Part shown: in pieces, positions 27,509-34,653 of the stretch | Layout of the letters: the number at the start of each line of letters is the position of its first letter | How positions within the stretch are numbered: the first letter of the stretch is position 1 | Assembly (NCBI GenBank): GCA_963803245.1 | Contig: CAWDLI010000017.1 | Location: 307,993 to 371,992 of the forward strand | From: JACVRW01 sp963803245 | GTDB lineage: Bacteria > Actinomycetota > Thermoleophilia > Solirubrobacterales > Thermoleophilaceae | Reading direction: 5' to 3' | DNA: 64,000 nt | Translations under genes and position numbers: made by a program | The notes under the pieces: model-generated | Told to the model about the DNA's origin: nothing | The model's input: only the letters and a program-made list of their open reading frames with translations | The model's database searches: none

Positions 27509-27514
27509 ACCCCC

Positions 27515-28081
27515 GTGACAGGTGTGCCGAAGAGCCCCGGGCGGTCGCTGCTCCTCATCATCGACATGCTGAGCGACTACGAGTTTCCCGACGGCGAGCG
27601 GCTCGCTCAGACCGCGCAGCCGGCCGTCGAGCGCATCCGGGACGCACGCGACGCGGCGGACGAGGCGGGCGTGCGAGTGGGGTACGCGAACGACATCCAC
27701 GATCAGTGGAGCTGCTCGACCCAGCAATTATGCGAGCGCGCCCTAGGCGGACGTAGGCCGGAACTGGTGCGCCCGCTCCTCCCGCGGACGGACGACGCGT
27801 TCCTGCACAAGGGCCAGCATTCGGCCTTCTACGGCACCCCGCTGGCCCATCTGCTGCACGAAGAGGAGATCGAGGAGGTGGTGCTCACCGGACAGGTGAC
27901 CGAGCAGTGCGTGCTCTACACCGCGCTCGACGCCCACGTTCGGCACTACGCCATCACCGTCCTCGAGGACGCCGTCGTCGCACTCGACGGAGAGCTCGGC
28001 ACTGCCGCCCTGCGGATGATGGAGGCCAACATGGGCGCTCGCGTCATCACGGCCGGGGCGTGGCGCGCCGGACTCTCCTGA
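27515..28081 (+). CDS. isochorismatase-like cysteine hydrolase
   Basis: A 188-residue member of the isochorismatase-like hydrolase family. The catalytic triad is visible: Asp17 (LLIIDML), Lys99 (FLHKGQHSAF) and Cys132 (VTEQCVLYTA). A cis-peptide-type TGQVTE loop precedes the Cys. Family members hydrolyse nicotinamide, amides or related substrates; the substrate here is unknown. GTG 27515 starts the frame. It ends three bases before the convergent small stress gene. Confidence 0.87.
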   Translation: MTGVPKSPGRSLLLIIDMLSDYEFPDGERLAQTAQPAVERIRDARDAADEAGVRVGYANDIHDQWSCSTQQLCERALGGRRPELVRPLLPRTDDAFLHKGQHSAFYGTPLAHLLHEEEIEEVVLTGQVTEQCVLYTALDAHVRHYAITVLEDAVVALDGELGTAALRMMEANMGARVITAGAWRAGLS

Positions 28082-28084
28082 CGC

Positions 28085-28474
28085 TCAGGAGCCGACTTCC
28101 TCCTTGGCCAGCTCGAGGCTGCTCTCGCGCACGCCGTCGAAGTGGCGGCGCTGCACGTCCACCGCCCAGTCGGCGAGCTCGACCGTGGCCTGGTCGCTGA
28201 CCGTCTTGGCCATCGTCTGGACGATCTCCCAATGGCCCAGCTCGCCGGCCTCGGCCATGGTCAGGAACTCGAAGCCGTCGAGCGCCTCCTCCTCGTCCTC
28301 GAGGTAGGTCTTCATCATCTCCTCGGCCTCGCCCTTGGTCTCCTGCGCCAGCTCGCGGTTCGCGGTCTTGCGGCCGTCAAGCGTGTCGACCAGGGCGTCG
28401 GTCCGGCGCTCGGTCTCCCCGGCCTCGTCGTTCATCCGGCTGAGCCGCTCGCGGTGTGCGTCGGCGCCCTCCAT
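28085..28474 (-). CDS. hypothetical helical protein, paralogue of the 33472 gene
   Basis: A 129-residue, highly charged helical protein. Its core LDGFEFLTMAEAGELGHWEI is shared almost exactly with the protein at 33472-33966, and both place it before a C-terminal RRHFDGVRESSLELA-like helix. Ferritin-like helical bundles show similar E-x6-Y/E..H patterns, but metal ligands cannot be assigned. ATG 28474 follows a GGGTAC-type promoter by about 40 bases. No family name is offered. Confidence 0.65.
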   Translation of the reverse strand: MEGADAHRERLSRMNDEAGETERRTDALVDTLDGRKTANRELAQETKGEAEEMMKTYLEDEEEALDGFEFLTMAEAGELGHWEIVQTMAKTVSDQATVELADWAVDVQRRHFDGVRESSLELAKEEVGS

Positions 28475-28515
28475 CTTCGCGACGTTCGTTCGATGAGTGA
28501 AGGCATGGCCGACCG

Positions 28516-28540
28516 GTACCCGGCGCCATCGCCCCCAAGC
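28516..28540 (-). promoter_or_regulatory. candidate stress-sigma promoter for the 28474 gene
   Basis: Minus-strand GCTT-N15-GGGTAC, 41 bases before the ATG at 28474. Confidence 0.5.
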
Positions 28541-28550
28541 AGTCAGCCGC

Positions 28551-28799
28551 TCAGCTCTGACTGGACTTCTTGCCGCCCTTGCGACCGGCGGCCTGCTTCT
28601 GGGCTCGGTTGCCACCGCTGCCCGAGCCGCTGCTCTTGCTGCTCTGGCTCGAGCCGCCGCCATGGCTCCGCTTGCCGCCCTTCTCGGACGCGTCCGGGGT
28701 GTTGGCGATCTTCGCGGCGCGCTCCTTGCTCATCCCCTTCTTGCGCAGGCCCTCGTACTGCTTGTCGTCCTTCACGCTCGGTCCGTGGGCCTTCGCCAT
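28551..28799 (-). CDS. small basic stress protein (DUF7218-like)
   Basis: An 82-residue basic protein. It opens with AKAHGPSVKDDKQYEGLRKK followed by GMSKERAAKIANTP, a sequence typical of small actinobacterial proteins, and ends in a low-complexity Gly/Ser/Lys tail. AAGGAGGA six bases before the ATG at 28799 fixes the start. A GGGTAC promoter element lies 45 bases upstream. The basic, plant-lipid-transfer-free composition suggests nucleic acid binding, but this is only a guess. Confidence 0.75.
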   Translation of the reverse strand: MAKAHGPSVKDDKQYEGLRKKGMSKERAAKIANTPDASEKGGKRSHGGGSSQSSKSSGSGSGGNRAQKQAAGRKGGKKSSQS

Positions 28800-28836
28800 T
28801 GCGTCCTCCTTCGCGTCTCGGGTTCCCTCCGTCGGA

Positions 28837-29358
28837 CTAACGAGTACCCCCCGAGCGCTGCTCGAACACTCCGGGTCCAGCTGAAACAGCGTTGCGTGAC
28901 AGTGCAAGGCCCGCTAGGACCAGCGCCAGCCCGAACGCCAGGAATCCCAGGTCCCAGCCGATCGGTCCGCCTAGGTCGTCGCGGACGTGGTGAATGCCCA
29001 GGATCTCGTGGTCGATGGTCCCTTCGACCAGGTTGAAGGCGCCCCAGCCGATGAGCAGCATCCCGAAGTGCGCGCTCCATGGCGGGGCCAGCCTGCCTTC
29101 CTTCCACGCCTTCGTCGAGAGCGTCATTCCGACCGCCACGAAGATCCACGTCGAGAGGTGGAAGAAGCCGTCCACCAGTGTGTTCTTCTCGAGTCCACCG
29201 ACGGTGTCGGCCGGGTACTCGCCCGTACTGGTCAGCATGTGGTGCCACTGAAGAATCTGGTGAAGCACGATGCCATCGATGAACCCACCCAGGCCTATCC
29301 CCAACAGGAGCGCGGGGGCTCTTGGCGGGCCTTGAGAGGAATGGACGAGCCTGGTCAA
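28837..29358 (-). CDS. DUF2243 family membrane protein
   Basis: About 173 residues with four membrane helices. The DUF2243 signature is GLGGFIDGIVLHQILQWHHM, followed by the second conserved part NTLVDGFFHL and GTIDHEILGIHHVRDD, whose His and Asp residues may bind metal or quinone. The function is unknown. TTG 29358 overlaps the stop of the small upstream frame as TTGA; a GTG at 29388 is an alternative start. Confidence 0.8.
   Translation of the reverse strand: MTRLVHSSQGPPRAPALLLGIGLGGFIDGIVLHQILQWHHMLTSTGEYPADTVGGLEKNTLVDGFFHLSTWIFVAVGMTLSTKAWKEGRLAPPWSAHFGMLLIGWGAFNLVEGTIDHEILGIHHVRDDLGGPIGWDLGFLAFGLALVLAGLALSRNAVSAGPGVFEQRSGGTR
28844..28867 (-). promoter_or_regulatory. candidate stress-sigma promoter for the 28799 gene
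   Basis: Minus-strand GTTC-N14-GGGTAC (also readable as GTGT-N16), inside the 3' end of the DUF2243 gene. Confidence 0.5.
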
Positions 29359-29552
29359 GGTGCCTGGCGCGTAGATCGCTTGCGCCACACCGTGGTCGGG
29401 CCGGACTGGTCGAGTTGCGCTTCGCCTCGGCGCCGCAGCTGCCGTGCCGCAGCTGCGGCGGTGTCCGGTGAGAGCCTGGTGCCGGGGGCCCGGGCTGCAG
29501 CGGCTCGGTTGGCGCCCCTGAGGAGCCGTTGCACACGGTCGAGCGATTTCAC
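29355..29552 (-). CDS. possible small basic protein upstream of DUF2243
   Basis: A 65-residue Arg- and Ala-rich frame starting with GTG nine bases after a GGGTAA element, the same spacing as seen before four other stress genes here. Its stop overlaps the preferred DUF2243 start as TTGA. There is no homology that I recognise, and the composition could be chance in GC-rich DNA. It may be a leader peptide. Confidence 0.35.
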   Translation of the reverse strand: MKSLDRVQRLLRGANRAAAARAPGTRLSPDTAAAAARQLRRRGEAQLDQSGPTTVWRKRSTRQAP

Positions 29553-29561
29553 GCCGCTCGC

Positions 29562-29587
29562 TTACCCGTGGGCCAGGCCCCACAATC
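29562..29587 (-). promoter_or_regulatory. candidate stress-sigma promoter for the DUF2243 transcript
   Basis: Minus-strand GATT-N16-GGGTAA. It lies in a segment that is repeated with few changes at 30880-30945. Confidence 0.55.
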
Positions 29588-29591
29588 GTCT

Positions 29592-29810
29592 CTAAGCGCC
29601 GTCGGTTTGTCCCTCGCTCGGGCGCTTCACAAGCTTGATCTTGTCGATCGGCAACGTGGCGACGTCGATCGTGTAGCCGCCACGGTCGAGCAGCTCGACT
29701 ACAACGCCGCCGTCTCTCGGTCGCTCGAGTATCGACGCCGTGGTGCCCGCCTCGAAACGGCCATGACCGGTGATCAGTTCGACGACGTCGAAGACCTCGA
29801 AGTCAGCCAT
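29592..29810 (-). CDS. small DUF4926-like protein
   Basis: A 72-residue beta-rich protein: FEVFDVVELITGHGRFEAGT, then VVVELLDRGGYTIDVATLP, resembling the small SH3-like DUF4926 domain. The function is unknown; some relatives sit beside toxin-type genes, but none is seen here. ATG 29810 lies ten bases after a GGGTAA element. Confidence 0.65.
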   Translation of the reverse strand: MADFEVFDVVELITGHGRFEAGTTASILERPRDGGVVVELLDRGGYTIDVATLPIDKIKLVKRPSEGQTDGA

Positions 29811-29820
29811 GGCCGTCCCC

Positions 29821-29845
29821 TTACCCAGCCTGCTGCAGGGGACTC
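29821..29845 (-). promoter_or_regulatory. candidate stress-sigma promoter for the DUF4926-like gene
   Basis: Minus-strand GAGT-N15-GGGTAA ending ten bases before the ATG at 29810. Confidence 0.45.
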
Positions 29846-29941
29846 GCCCGCAGGGCCGCTCTCCATCTCGAGGCACTGGAAACCGGACACCCGGCGAGAT
29901 ATTCGTGGCAGTGGTGTCCCACTTCCTGTACGGGAGCGTCT

Positions 29942-30358
29942 GTGACCTATCTAGGGTGGCCGAGCGTGATGCCAGACGGTTTGCCCGCCGGAAACGATGT
30001 AGCGCAGCAGGTGTCGAACGCGATCGTCGGCTGGTTCAAGGAACGGGCCGGCCGCGGCCCGACCCAAGCCAAGGCCTACCTCGCCGACGACCACGTCCTG
30101 GTGCTGCTCGAAAACGTCCAGACGACTGTCGAGCGGACGCTGGTCGCCCACGGCCAAGGCGAGCTCGTCGACCGGCTTCGCCGCACTATCCGCGGTATCT
30201 ACCGCGAAGAGCTCTGTGCTTTGGTGGCCAGCAAGGTCGATAGGCCGGTAGCCACCATGCTGAGCGACCACGACCCAAGCACCGACAGCAGCGCCCTGAT
30301 CTTTCTGCTCGATCGTGAAGGCCGAAGGCCGGACGGGACGAAGCCGAGTCCCCCATAA
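29942..30358 (+). CDS. DUF2294 (MpsC-type) domain protein
   Basis: A 138-residue protein with the DUF2294 pattern: VAQQVSNAIVGWFKERAGRG then PTQAKAYLADDHVLVLLENV and TTVERTLVAHGQGELVDRLR. DUF2294 is also named the MpsC domain, after a protein linked to a sodium-translocating membrane-potential system. It is a soluble, single-domain protein. GTG 29942 follows GGGAG; ATG 29969 is a good alternative. A paralogue faces it at 30403-30846. Confidence 0.78.
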   Translation: MTYLGWPSVMPDGLPAGNDVAQQVSNAIVGWFKERAGRGPTQAKAYLADDHVLVLLENVQTTVERTLVAHGQGELVDRLRRTIRGIYREELCALVASKVDRPVATMLSDHDPSTDSSALIFLLDREGRRPDGTKPSPP

Positions 30359-30402
30359 CGCGGAGAACCTCTCCCGACCGCTCCTTCCCGGGGTGGCCGG
30401 AT

Positions 30403-30846
30403 CTACCGCTTGGCGCCGGGTCCTTCGGGAGGCCGGTCCAGCACGAAGAACTCGACCGCGTGCTCTGGATCGAACACGATCTGGCTGTGGTAGGTCAGGA
30501 CCCGACAGCCGGTGATCCGTTCGACGCTCTCGGTGGTCGGGCCCGCCATCGCCTCCTGGAACCGGAGGCGATAGGTGCGGACCAGCTCCGCCTCGCCCCT
30601 GTCGAGCAGGGTCTGCTCGTTGCGGGTGAGGCCGCCCTTCATCACGCAGAACACGTAGTTGTCGTTGAGGTAGGTCTTCGCCTCGGTCGGACCCTTGCCG
30701 TAGAACTCCTTCTTGAGTCCCACCATCGCGTTTGAGATCTCCTGCCGCATGGAGTTCGACCGCTCCATGTTCACCCCCGCGCTCCAGTCGGGCTCCGTCA
30801 GGCGATCGGCTTCCCGCTCGACCTTGGGATCAGCCGTGTCAGACAT
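30403..30846 (-). CDS. DUF2294 (MpsC-type) domain protein, second copy
   Basis: A 147-residue paralogue of the 29942 protein: MRQEISNAMVGLKKEFYGKG, PTEAKTYLNDNYVFCVMKGG, then LTRNEQTLLDRGEAELVRTY. The order of motifs is the same, so the pair comes from duplication and inversion or from independent recruitment. ATG 30846 lies 33 bases after a GATT-N15-GGGTAA promoter. The two copies converge with 44 bases between their stops. Confidence 0.78.
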   Translation of the reverse strand: MSDTADPKVEREADRLTEPDWSAGVNMERSNSMRQEISNAMVGLKKEFYGKGPTEAKTYLNDNYVFCVMKGGLTRNEQTLLDRGEAELVRTYRLRFQEAMAGPTTESVERITGCRVLTYHSQIVFDPEHAVEFFVLDRPPEGPGAKR

Positions 30847-30879
30847 ACGCAGATCGTAGCTTCGATTGCTTGGGGCGCC

Positions 30880-30904
30880 TTACCCGGGTCGGGGCCCCCC
30901 AATC
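30880..30904 (-). promoter_or_regulatory. candidate stress-sigma promoter for the 30846 gene
   Basis: Minus-strand GATT-N15-GGGTAA, near-identical in layout to the element at 29562. Confidence 0.6.
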
Positions 30905-30921
30905 GTCTCGAAACGCCGTAG

Positions 30922-30945
30922 GTTTCTCCCCTCGCTCGCGGGTAA
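30922..30945 (+). promoter_or_regulatory. candidate stress-sigma promoter for the 30983 gene
   Basis: Plus-strand GTTT-N14-GGGTAA, the closest match to the SigB-type consensus in the window, 37 bases before the ATG at 30983. Confidence 0.65.
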
Positions 30946-30982
30946 TTCGAGGCCCGTCCCCCGGTCCTCGAAGGAGACAGCG

Positions 30983-31236
30983 ATGGCAGAGCCGGTCCCG
31001 ACAGGTAGTGACGCATCCGCAGGCACCCACCGCTGCACCGTCGACGACCCGTACCCGGGTCAGTCGTGGTCGAGGGCCCGATGGGTGTCCTCCTTGTCGT
31101 CGCGGAGGGGTCAGGTCGCGGCGACAATCCGAGCATTGTCGGCGGCGTCCTGGTGGTCCTGGGCATCGCCGCACTGGTCGTGGCGCTTGCTGCCCTGGGC
31201 CTCTGGGCGGTGTCCCAGCGGCGAGGACGACCGTAG
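30983..31236 (+). CDS. small membrane protein, apparently frameshifted
   Basis: ATG 30983 has an excellent AAGGAGACAGCG site and a stress promoter, and starts a hydrophilic N-terminus (about 30 residues). The sensible continuation lies in another frame from about 31065: VVVEGPMGVLLVVAEG, then a membrane helix VGGVLVVLGIAALVVALAAL and a basic end, stopping at 31236. A one-base loss near 31040-31065 would explain it. Alternatively, a 51-residue protein could start at ATG 31081. Unknown family. Confidence 0.45.
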
Positions 31237-31249
31237 CGAGCTATCGAAG

Positions 31250-31274
31250 GTTTGGCGCGTCCCCGCCTGGGCAT
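31250..31274 (+). promoter_or_regulatory. weak candidate stress promoter for the DUF892-catalase operon
   Basis: GTTT-N15-GGGCAT, one base off the pattern, 170 bases before the TTG at 31445. The intervening leader shows no other recognised element. Confidence 0.3.
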
Positions 31275-31444
31275 GAGGGGTGTGTCAGGCGAGCCAGTTT
31301 CTCGCTCGTCTCACCGGAGGGCTTAACGGGACTCAGTGCCCGTGACGGAACTACCGGGTGTCTCTGCAGTTCCTGTCCCTAGATCGCCGCTCCATCGGCC
31401 CGTGCTGAGACGAGCGTGGCGACCGCACCCATTTGGAGTTGACA

Positions 31445-32470
31445 TTGAATAACCAGCAGCAACAGAAGATCGTGCAGTATCTGAACGAGGCCCACGCGTC
31501 GGAGCTGGCCCTGGTGCGCCAGCTGCAAGCGCAGATCGCGATGACCCCCGGGGGCCAATATCGCGACGGGCTTGAAACCCACCTCGAAGAGACCCGCCGC
31601 CACGCCGGGCGCATCGAGCGGCGCTTGGGCGAGCTCGGACAAGGCAACAATCCTCTCCAGGTCGGACTCGGTCTGGTCCAGACGGTGATTGGCCAGGCCA
31701 TCGCGCTGACAAAGACGCCGGTGGACCTCGTCCGCGGAAGCGGTGGCGAGGAGAAGGTGCTGAAGAACGCGAAGGACTCGTGCGCCGCGGAGGCGCAGGA
31801 GATCGCCACCTACACCGCGCTGGCCCAGCTCGCGCGGATAGCCGGCGACACCAAGACCGAGCGGCTCGCAACCTCGGTTCTCGGTGACGAGCAGCGCATG
31901 TTCGACCGCCTTCTGAGGGAGATACCGCGCCTGACCGACATGGTGGGCAGGGCGGAGTTCGACGGGCAGGGCTCCTACGACGTGACCGAGACCGGTGCGG
32001 CCGACGCCGTCCGTGCGGTCGGCAAGTCCGCCAAGCGGACAGCCCGACGGAGCACCGGTCAGGCAAAGCGCACCGCTCGCCAGACCCGCAAGGTACCCGG
32101 GGTGGCGCGTGCCGAGGGCACGGTCAAGGGAGCCGTGGCCTCCGAGTCCGACCTGGCGATCCCGAACTACGACTCGCTCAGCGCGAACGAGGTTCAGGAC
32201 AAGCTCACAGAGCTCTCCCAGGTCGACCTGGCCAAGGTCGACGCCTACGAGCGAAAGAACCAGAATCGCTCCACGGTCACCGGCCGGATCGACTCGCTGC
32301 AGGCGGCCGAGCCGTGGCCCGGGTACGACGAGCTGGGCGTGGACGAGGTCCGCGCCGCGCTGTCAGGGGGCGACGAGAGCCGGATCAAGGCGGCTCGCAG
32401 CTACGAGCGCAAGCACAAGAACCGCGCCGGGGTACTCGAGGCCACGGAGCGCGAGCTCAGCAACGCCTGA
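31445..32470 (+). CDS. DUF892 (YciE/YciF ferritin-like) protein with tandem C-terminal repeats
   Basis: A 341-residue protein. The first 165 residues are a YciF-like ferritin-type bundle (IVQYLNEAHASELALVRQLQ, then ETHLEETRRHAGRIERRLGE, with Glu/His pairs suited to a di-iron site). A basic linker (about 180-215) and two copies of a roughly 45-residue motif follow: YDSLSANEVQDKL..YERKNQNRSTV and YDELGVDEVRAAL..YERKHKNRAGV. TTG 31445 is chosen because GGAG sits six bases upstream. It is the first gene of an operon with manganese catalase. Confidence 0.85.
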   Translation: MNNQQQQKIVQYLNEAHASELALVRQLQAQIAMTPGGQYRDGLETHLEETRRHAGRIERRLGELGQGNNPLQVGLGLVQTVIGQAIALTKTPVDLVRGSGGEEKVLKNAKDSCAAEAQEIATYTALAQLARIAGDTKTERLATSVLGDEQRMFDRLLREIPRLTDMVGRAEFDGQGSYDVTETGAADAVRAVGKSAKRTARRSTGQAKRTARQTRKVPGVARAEGTVKGAVASESDLAIPNYDSLSANEVQDKLTELSQVDLAKVDAYERKNQNRSTVTGRIDSLQAAEPWPGYDELGVDEVRAALSGGDESRIKAARSYERKHKNRAGVLEATERELSNA

Positions 32471-32518
32471 ACACGCGAGATCGCGGCAGGCTGAAAATCC
32501 AACTGAGGGAGTAACCAG

Positions 32519-33472
32519 ATGATCCTCCGTATCGACAGGCTGCAGACCGAGCTGCCGCCCCCTTCGAACCCCGATCCGGCCGGCGCCGCCGTCGTACAAG
32601 AGTTGCTGGGCGGCAAGTTCGGCGAGATGTCGACCTTCATGAACTACACGTTCCAGTCGTTCAACTTCCGGGCTCGTCAGGGCGCACGGCCGTTCTACGA
32701 CCTGGTCGCGAACATCGCCGCGGAGGAGTTCGGGCACATCGAGCTCGTGTCGACGGCGATCAACACGATGCTCACCGGCGCAGGCGAGAAGAACGACCTG
32801 CCGGATCCCGGCGACGTGCTCAATCCTCAGCATTTCATCGCCGGTGGTGCCGCGGCGCTCGTCCAGGACTCGAACGGCAAGCCGTGGAACGGCGACTACG
32901 TGACGTCCACCGGTGACCTGGTCGAGGACCTCACCCACAACTTCTTTCTCGAGACCGGAGCGCGGAACAACAAGCTCAAGGTGTACGAGATGGTCGACCA
33001 TCCGGCGGCGCGCGCGCTGACCGGCTACCTGCTCGTGCGCGGCGGAGTGCATCAGGTCGCATATGCGCGTGCGGTGGAGAACCTGACCGGGGCCGATCTC
33101 AGCAAGCTGTTCCCGGCGCCGCGTATCCCCACCGACAAGATCCCGGAGTGCAAGCCGCACATCGAGAAGGGTGAGCACACAAAGCTCTACCGCTTCTCCC
33201 CGAGCGACTACAACGAGCTGGCCGCCGTCTTCAACGGCTTGCACCCCGAGACGGGCGAGGCGCTGCAGGTCATCGACGAGGCTCCCGAGGGCGTTCCGCC
33301 CTTCGATCTGCCCGCCCAGGAAGGCGTCTTCGCTCCCGACTACGCGCCGGAGGAGATCGCCGAGATCGCCCGCAAGCTCCGCAACGCGGCCGGGCTGCCC
33401 GACGAGCCCACCGGCATCGTCGCCAATGACACCCAGGGTGTCGTCGGCAAGGTCAAGGAAGCCGTCTCCTAG
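32519..33472 (+). CDS. manganese-containing catalase
   Basis: A 317-residue non-haem catalase that destroys hydrogen peroxide at a dimanganese site. Ligand-bearing segments are KFGEMSTFMNYTFQ (Glu), AAEEFGHIELV (Glu and His), HNFFLETGARNN (Glu) and RGGVHQVAYARA (His). GAGGGAG precedes ATG 32519. Its stop shares a base with the next GTG, and it lies 48 bases after the ferritin-like gene, so peroxide and iron control are combined in one operon. Confidence 0.93.
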   Translation: MILRIDRLQTELPPPSNPDPAGAAVVQELLGGKFGEMSTFMNYTFQSFNFRARQGARPFYDLVANIAAEEFGHIELVSTAINTMLTGAGEKNDLPDPGDVLNPQHFIAGGAAALVQDSNGKPWNGDYVTSTGDLVEDLTHNFFLETGARNNKLKVYEMVDHPAARALTGYLLVRGGVHQVAYARAVENLTGADLSKLFPAPRIPTDKIPECKPHIEKGEHTKLYRFSPSDYNELAAVFNGLHPETGEALQVIDEAPEGVPPFDLPAQEGVFAPDYAPEEIAEIARKLRNAAGLPDEPTGIVANDTQGVVGKVKEAVS

Positions 33473-33966
33473 TGGCGAGCCTGACGAAGCTCGAGAGCAA
33501 GCTGGCCGAGGTACTCGGTCTTGCGATGGCGGCCCAGGATGCGGTCCGCCAGGTGCGCGGCATGGTGGGCTCCGAGCACAAGGCGCTGGCGAAGAAGCTG
33601 ACGAAGGCGCTCGAGGAGGCGAAGGAGACCCAGAAGCGGTGTACCTCCCTGGCCTCCTCGTTCAAGGGCAAGAAGACGGCGATTCTCGAGAAGGCGCGCG
33701 AGGTCAAGACCGAGGCGAGCGAGATGCGCGAGGCCTACCTCGGCGGCGAGGACGACCCGCTCGACGGATTCGAGTTCCTCACGATGGCCGAGGCCGGCGA
33801 GGTCGGCCACTGGGCCATCGTGGCGAAGCTCAACGAACGCGCCGGCAACACGGACCTGCGCAAGCTCGCGGACTGGGCGTTACCGATTCAGCAGCGCCAT
33901 CTGCAGGAGGTCCTGGACGGTTCCCTCAAGCTCGCGGCCGCCGAGGATCCCAACGAAGAGGAGTAG
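33472..33966 (+). CDS. hypothetical helical protein, catalase-operon member
   Basis: A 164-residue helical protein. Its C-terminal half carries LDGFEFLTMAEAGEVGHWAI, the block shared with the 28085-28474 protein; the N-terminal half is a Lys/Glu-rich helix (LTKALEEAKETQKRCTSLA). GTG 33472 overlaps the catalase stop by one base, so expression is coupled to catalase. The paired conserved Glu and His residues are compatible with a four-helix metal-binding bundle, but this is inference. Confidence 0.72.
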   Translation: MASLTKLESKLAEVLGLAMAAQDAVRQVRGMVGSEHKALAKKLTKALEEAKETQKRCTSLASSFKGKKTAILEKAREVKTEASEMREAYLGGEDDPLDGFEFLTMAEAGEVGHWAIVAKLNERAGNTDLRKLADWALPIQQRHLQEVLDGSLKLAAAEDPNEEE

Positions 33967-34028
33967 GCACCGGCGGCAGCCGGGCGACCAGGTTGACCTC
34001 GCGGCGCTACAGGAACTATCGGGCCGCC

Positions 34029-34304
34029 GTGTCGCTCATAGCCGTGCTCGACACGGACGGAGTCGGGACGCGGCCGCTGGCGGCTCTTCGTGAGATGGCC
34101 GAAGGGCTGTTTCTCAGCCGGAAGGCCTCGCGGGAGGAGTTGCCGGATGAGCTGGACGAGATCGCGGCAACGTTGAGGCAGCTGACCACGAGCGGCACGG
34201 TCGAGGTGGACACCGCGACGCGCTTGTGGCGGCTGATGCTGGCGAGCGGCCCGCCAGAGTCGGGACCGGCCGATGGCGAGAGTGCCGGGACGGGCTTTCT
34301 CTGA
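34029..34304 (+). CDS. hypothetical small protein
   Basis: A 91-residue frame starting at GTG 34029, 63 bases after the previous stop. SLIAVLDTDGVGTRPLAALR then a charged helical part (EELPDELDEIAATLRQLTTS) look protein-like rather than random. It may continue the catalase operon. It ends six bases before the convergent membrane gene. An upstream TTG near 33993 is an alternative start. No homologue is recognised. Confidence 0.45.
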   Translation: MSLIAVLDTDGVGTRPLAALREMAEGLFLSRKASREELPDELDEIAATLRQLTTSGTVEVDTATRLWRLMLASGPPESGPADGESAGTGFL

Positions 34305-34310
34305 GCGCCG

Positions 34311-34556
34311 CTACGGAACCCGCGGCGGGAGCACGCGGTCCTCGACCTGGTCCGCCTGCGTGACTGCCGGAGTGGCCTTCCCCTGCTCCCCGCGCAAACC
34401 GGTGTCGCCGGCCACGCGCCGGTGGTAGGCGGCTATCGCGGCTGGGATCAGGAGCACGAGCGCCAGCGGCACCGCGACTATCAGCCACGCGCCCCCGGCC
34501 GCGAACGAGATCGCCACCAGGACGATCACGAACACGATGCCGATGCCGGCCCACAT
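34311..34556 (-). CDS. small two-helix membrane protein
   Basis: An 81-residue protein: two adjacent membrane helices (WAGIGIVFVIVLVAISFAAG and LIVAVPLALVLLIPAAIAAY) then a basic, hydrophilic cytoplasmic tail. ATG 34556 lies ten bases after the perfect GTTT-N15-GGGTAA element; the longer TTG start at 34589 would lie inside that element. The function is unknown, but it is probably a stress-induced envelope protein. Confidence 0.65.
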   Translation of the reverse strand: MWAGIGIVFVIVLVAISFAAGGAWLIVAVPLALVLLIPAAIAAYHRRVAGDTGLRGEQGKATPAVTQADQVEDRVLPPRVP

Positions 34557-34566
34557 GGCCTCGCCA

Positions 34567-34591
34567 TTACCCGCTCCATGAATACGCAAAC
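34567..34591 (-). promoter_or_regulatory. candidate stress-sigma promoter for the 34556 gene
   Basis: Minus-strand GTTT-N15-GGGTAA, a full match, ten bases before the ATG. Confidence 0.6.
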
Positions 34592-34653
34592 GAGGCGTCT
34601 GAGATGATCCACGAGCCGCCGGAAGCTCACGCTCATCCCATCAAGGAGGCCGC

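Noticed and set aside
29562..30945. Insertion-sequence ends
   Set aside because: The repeated segments are direct, short and contain promoter and coding ends; no transposase lies between.
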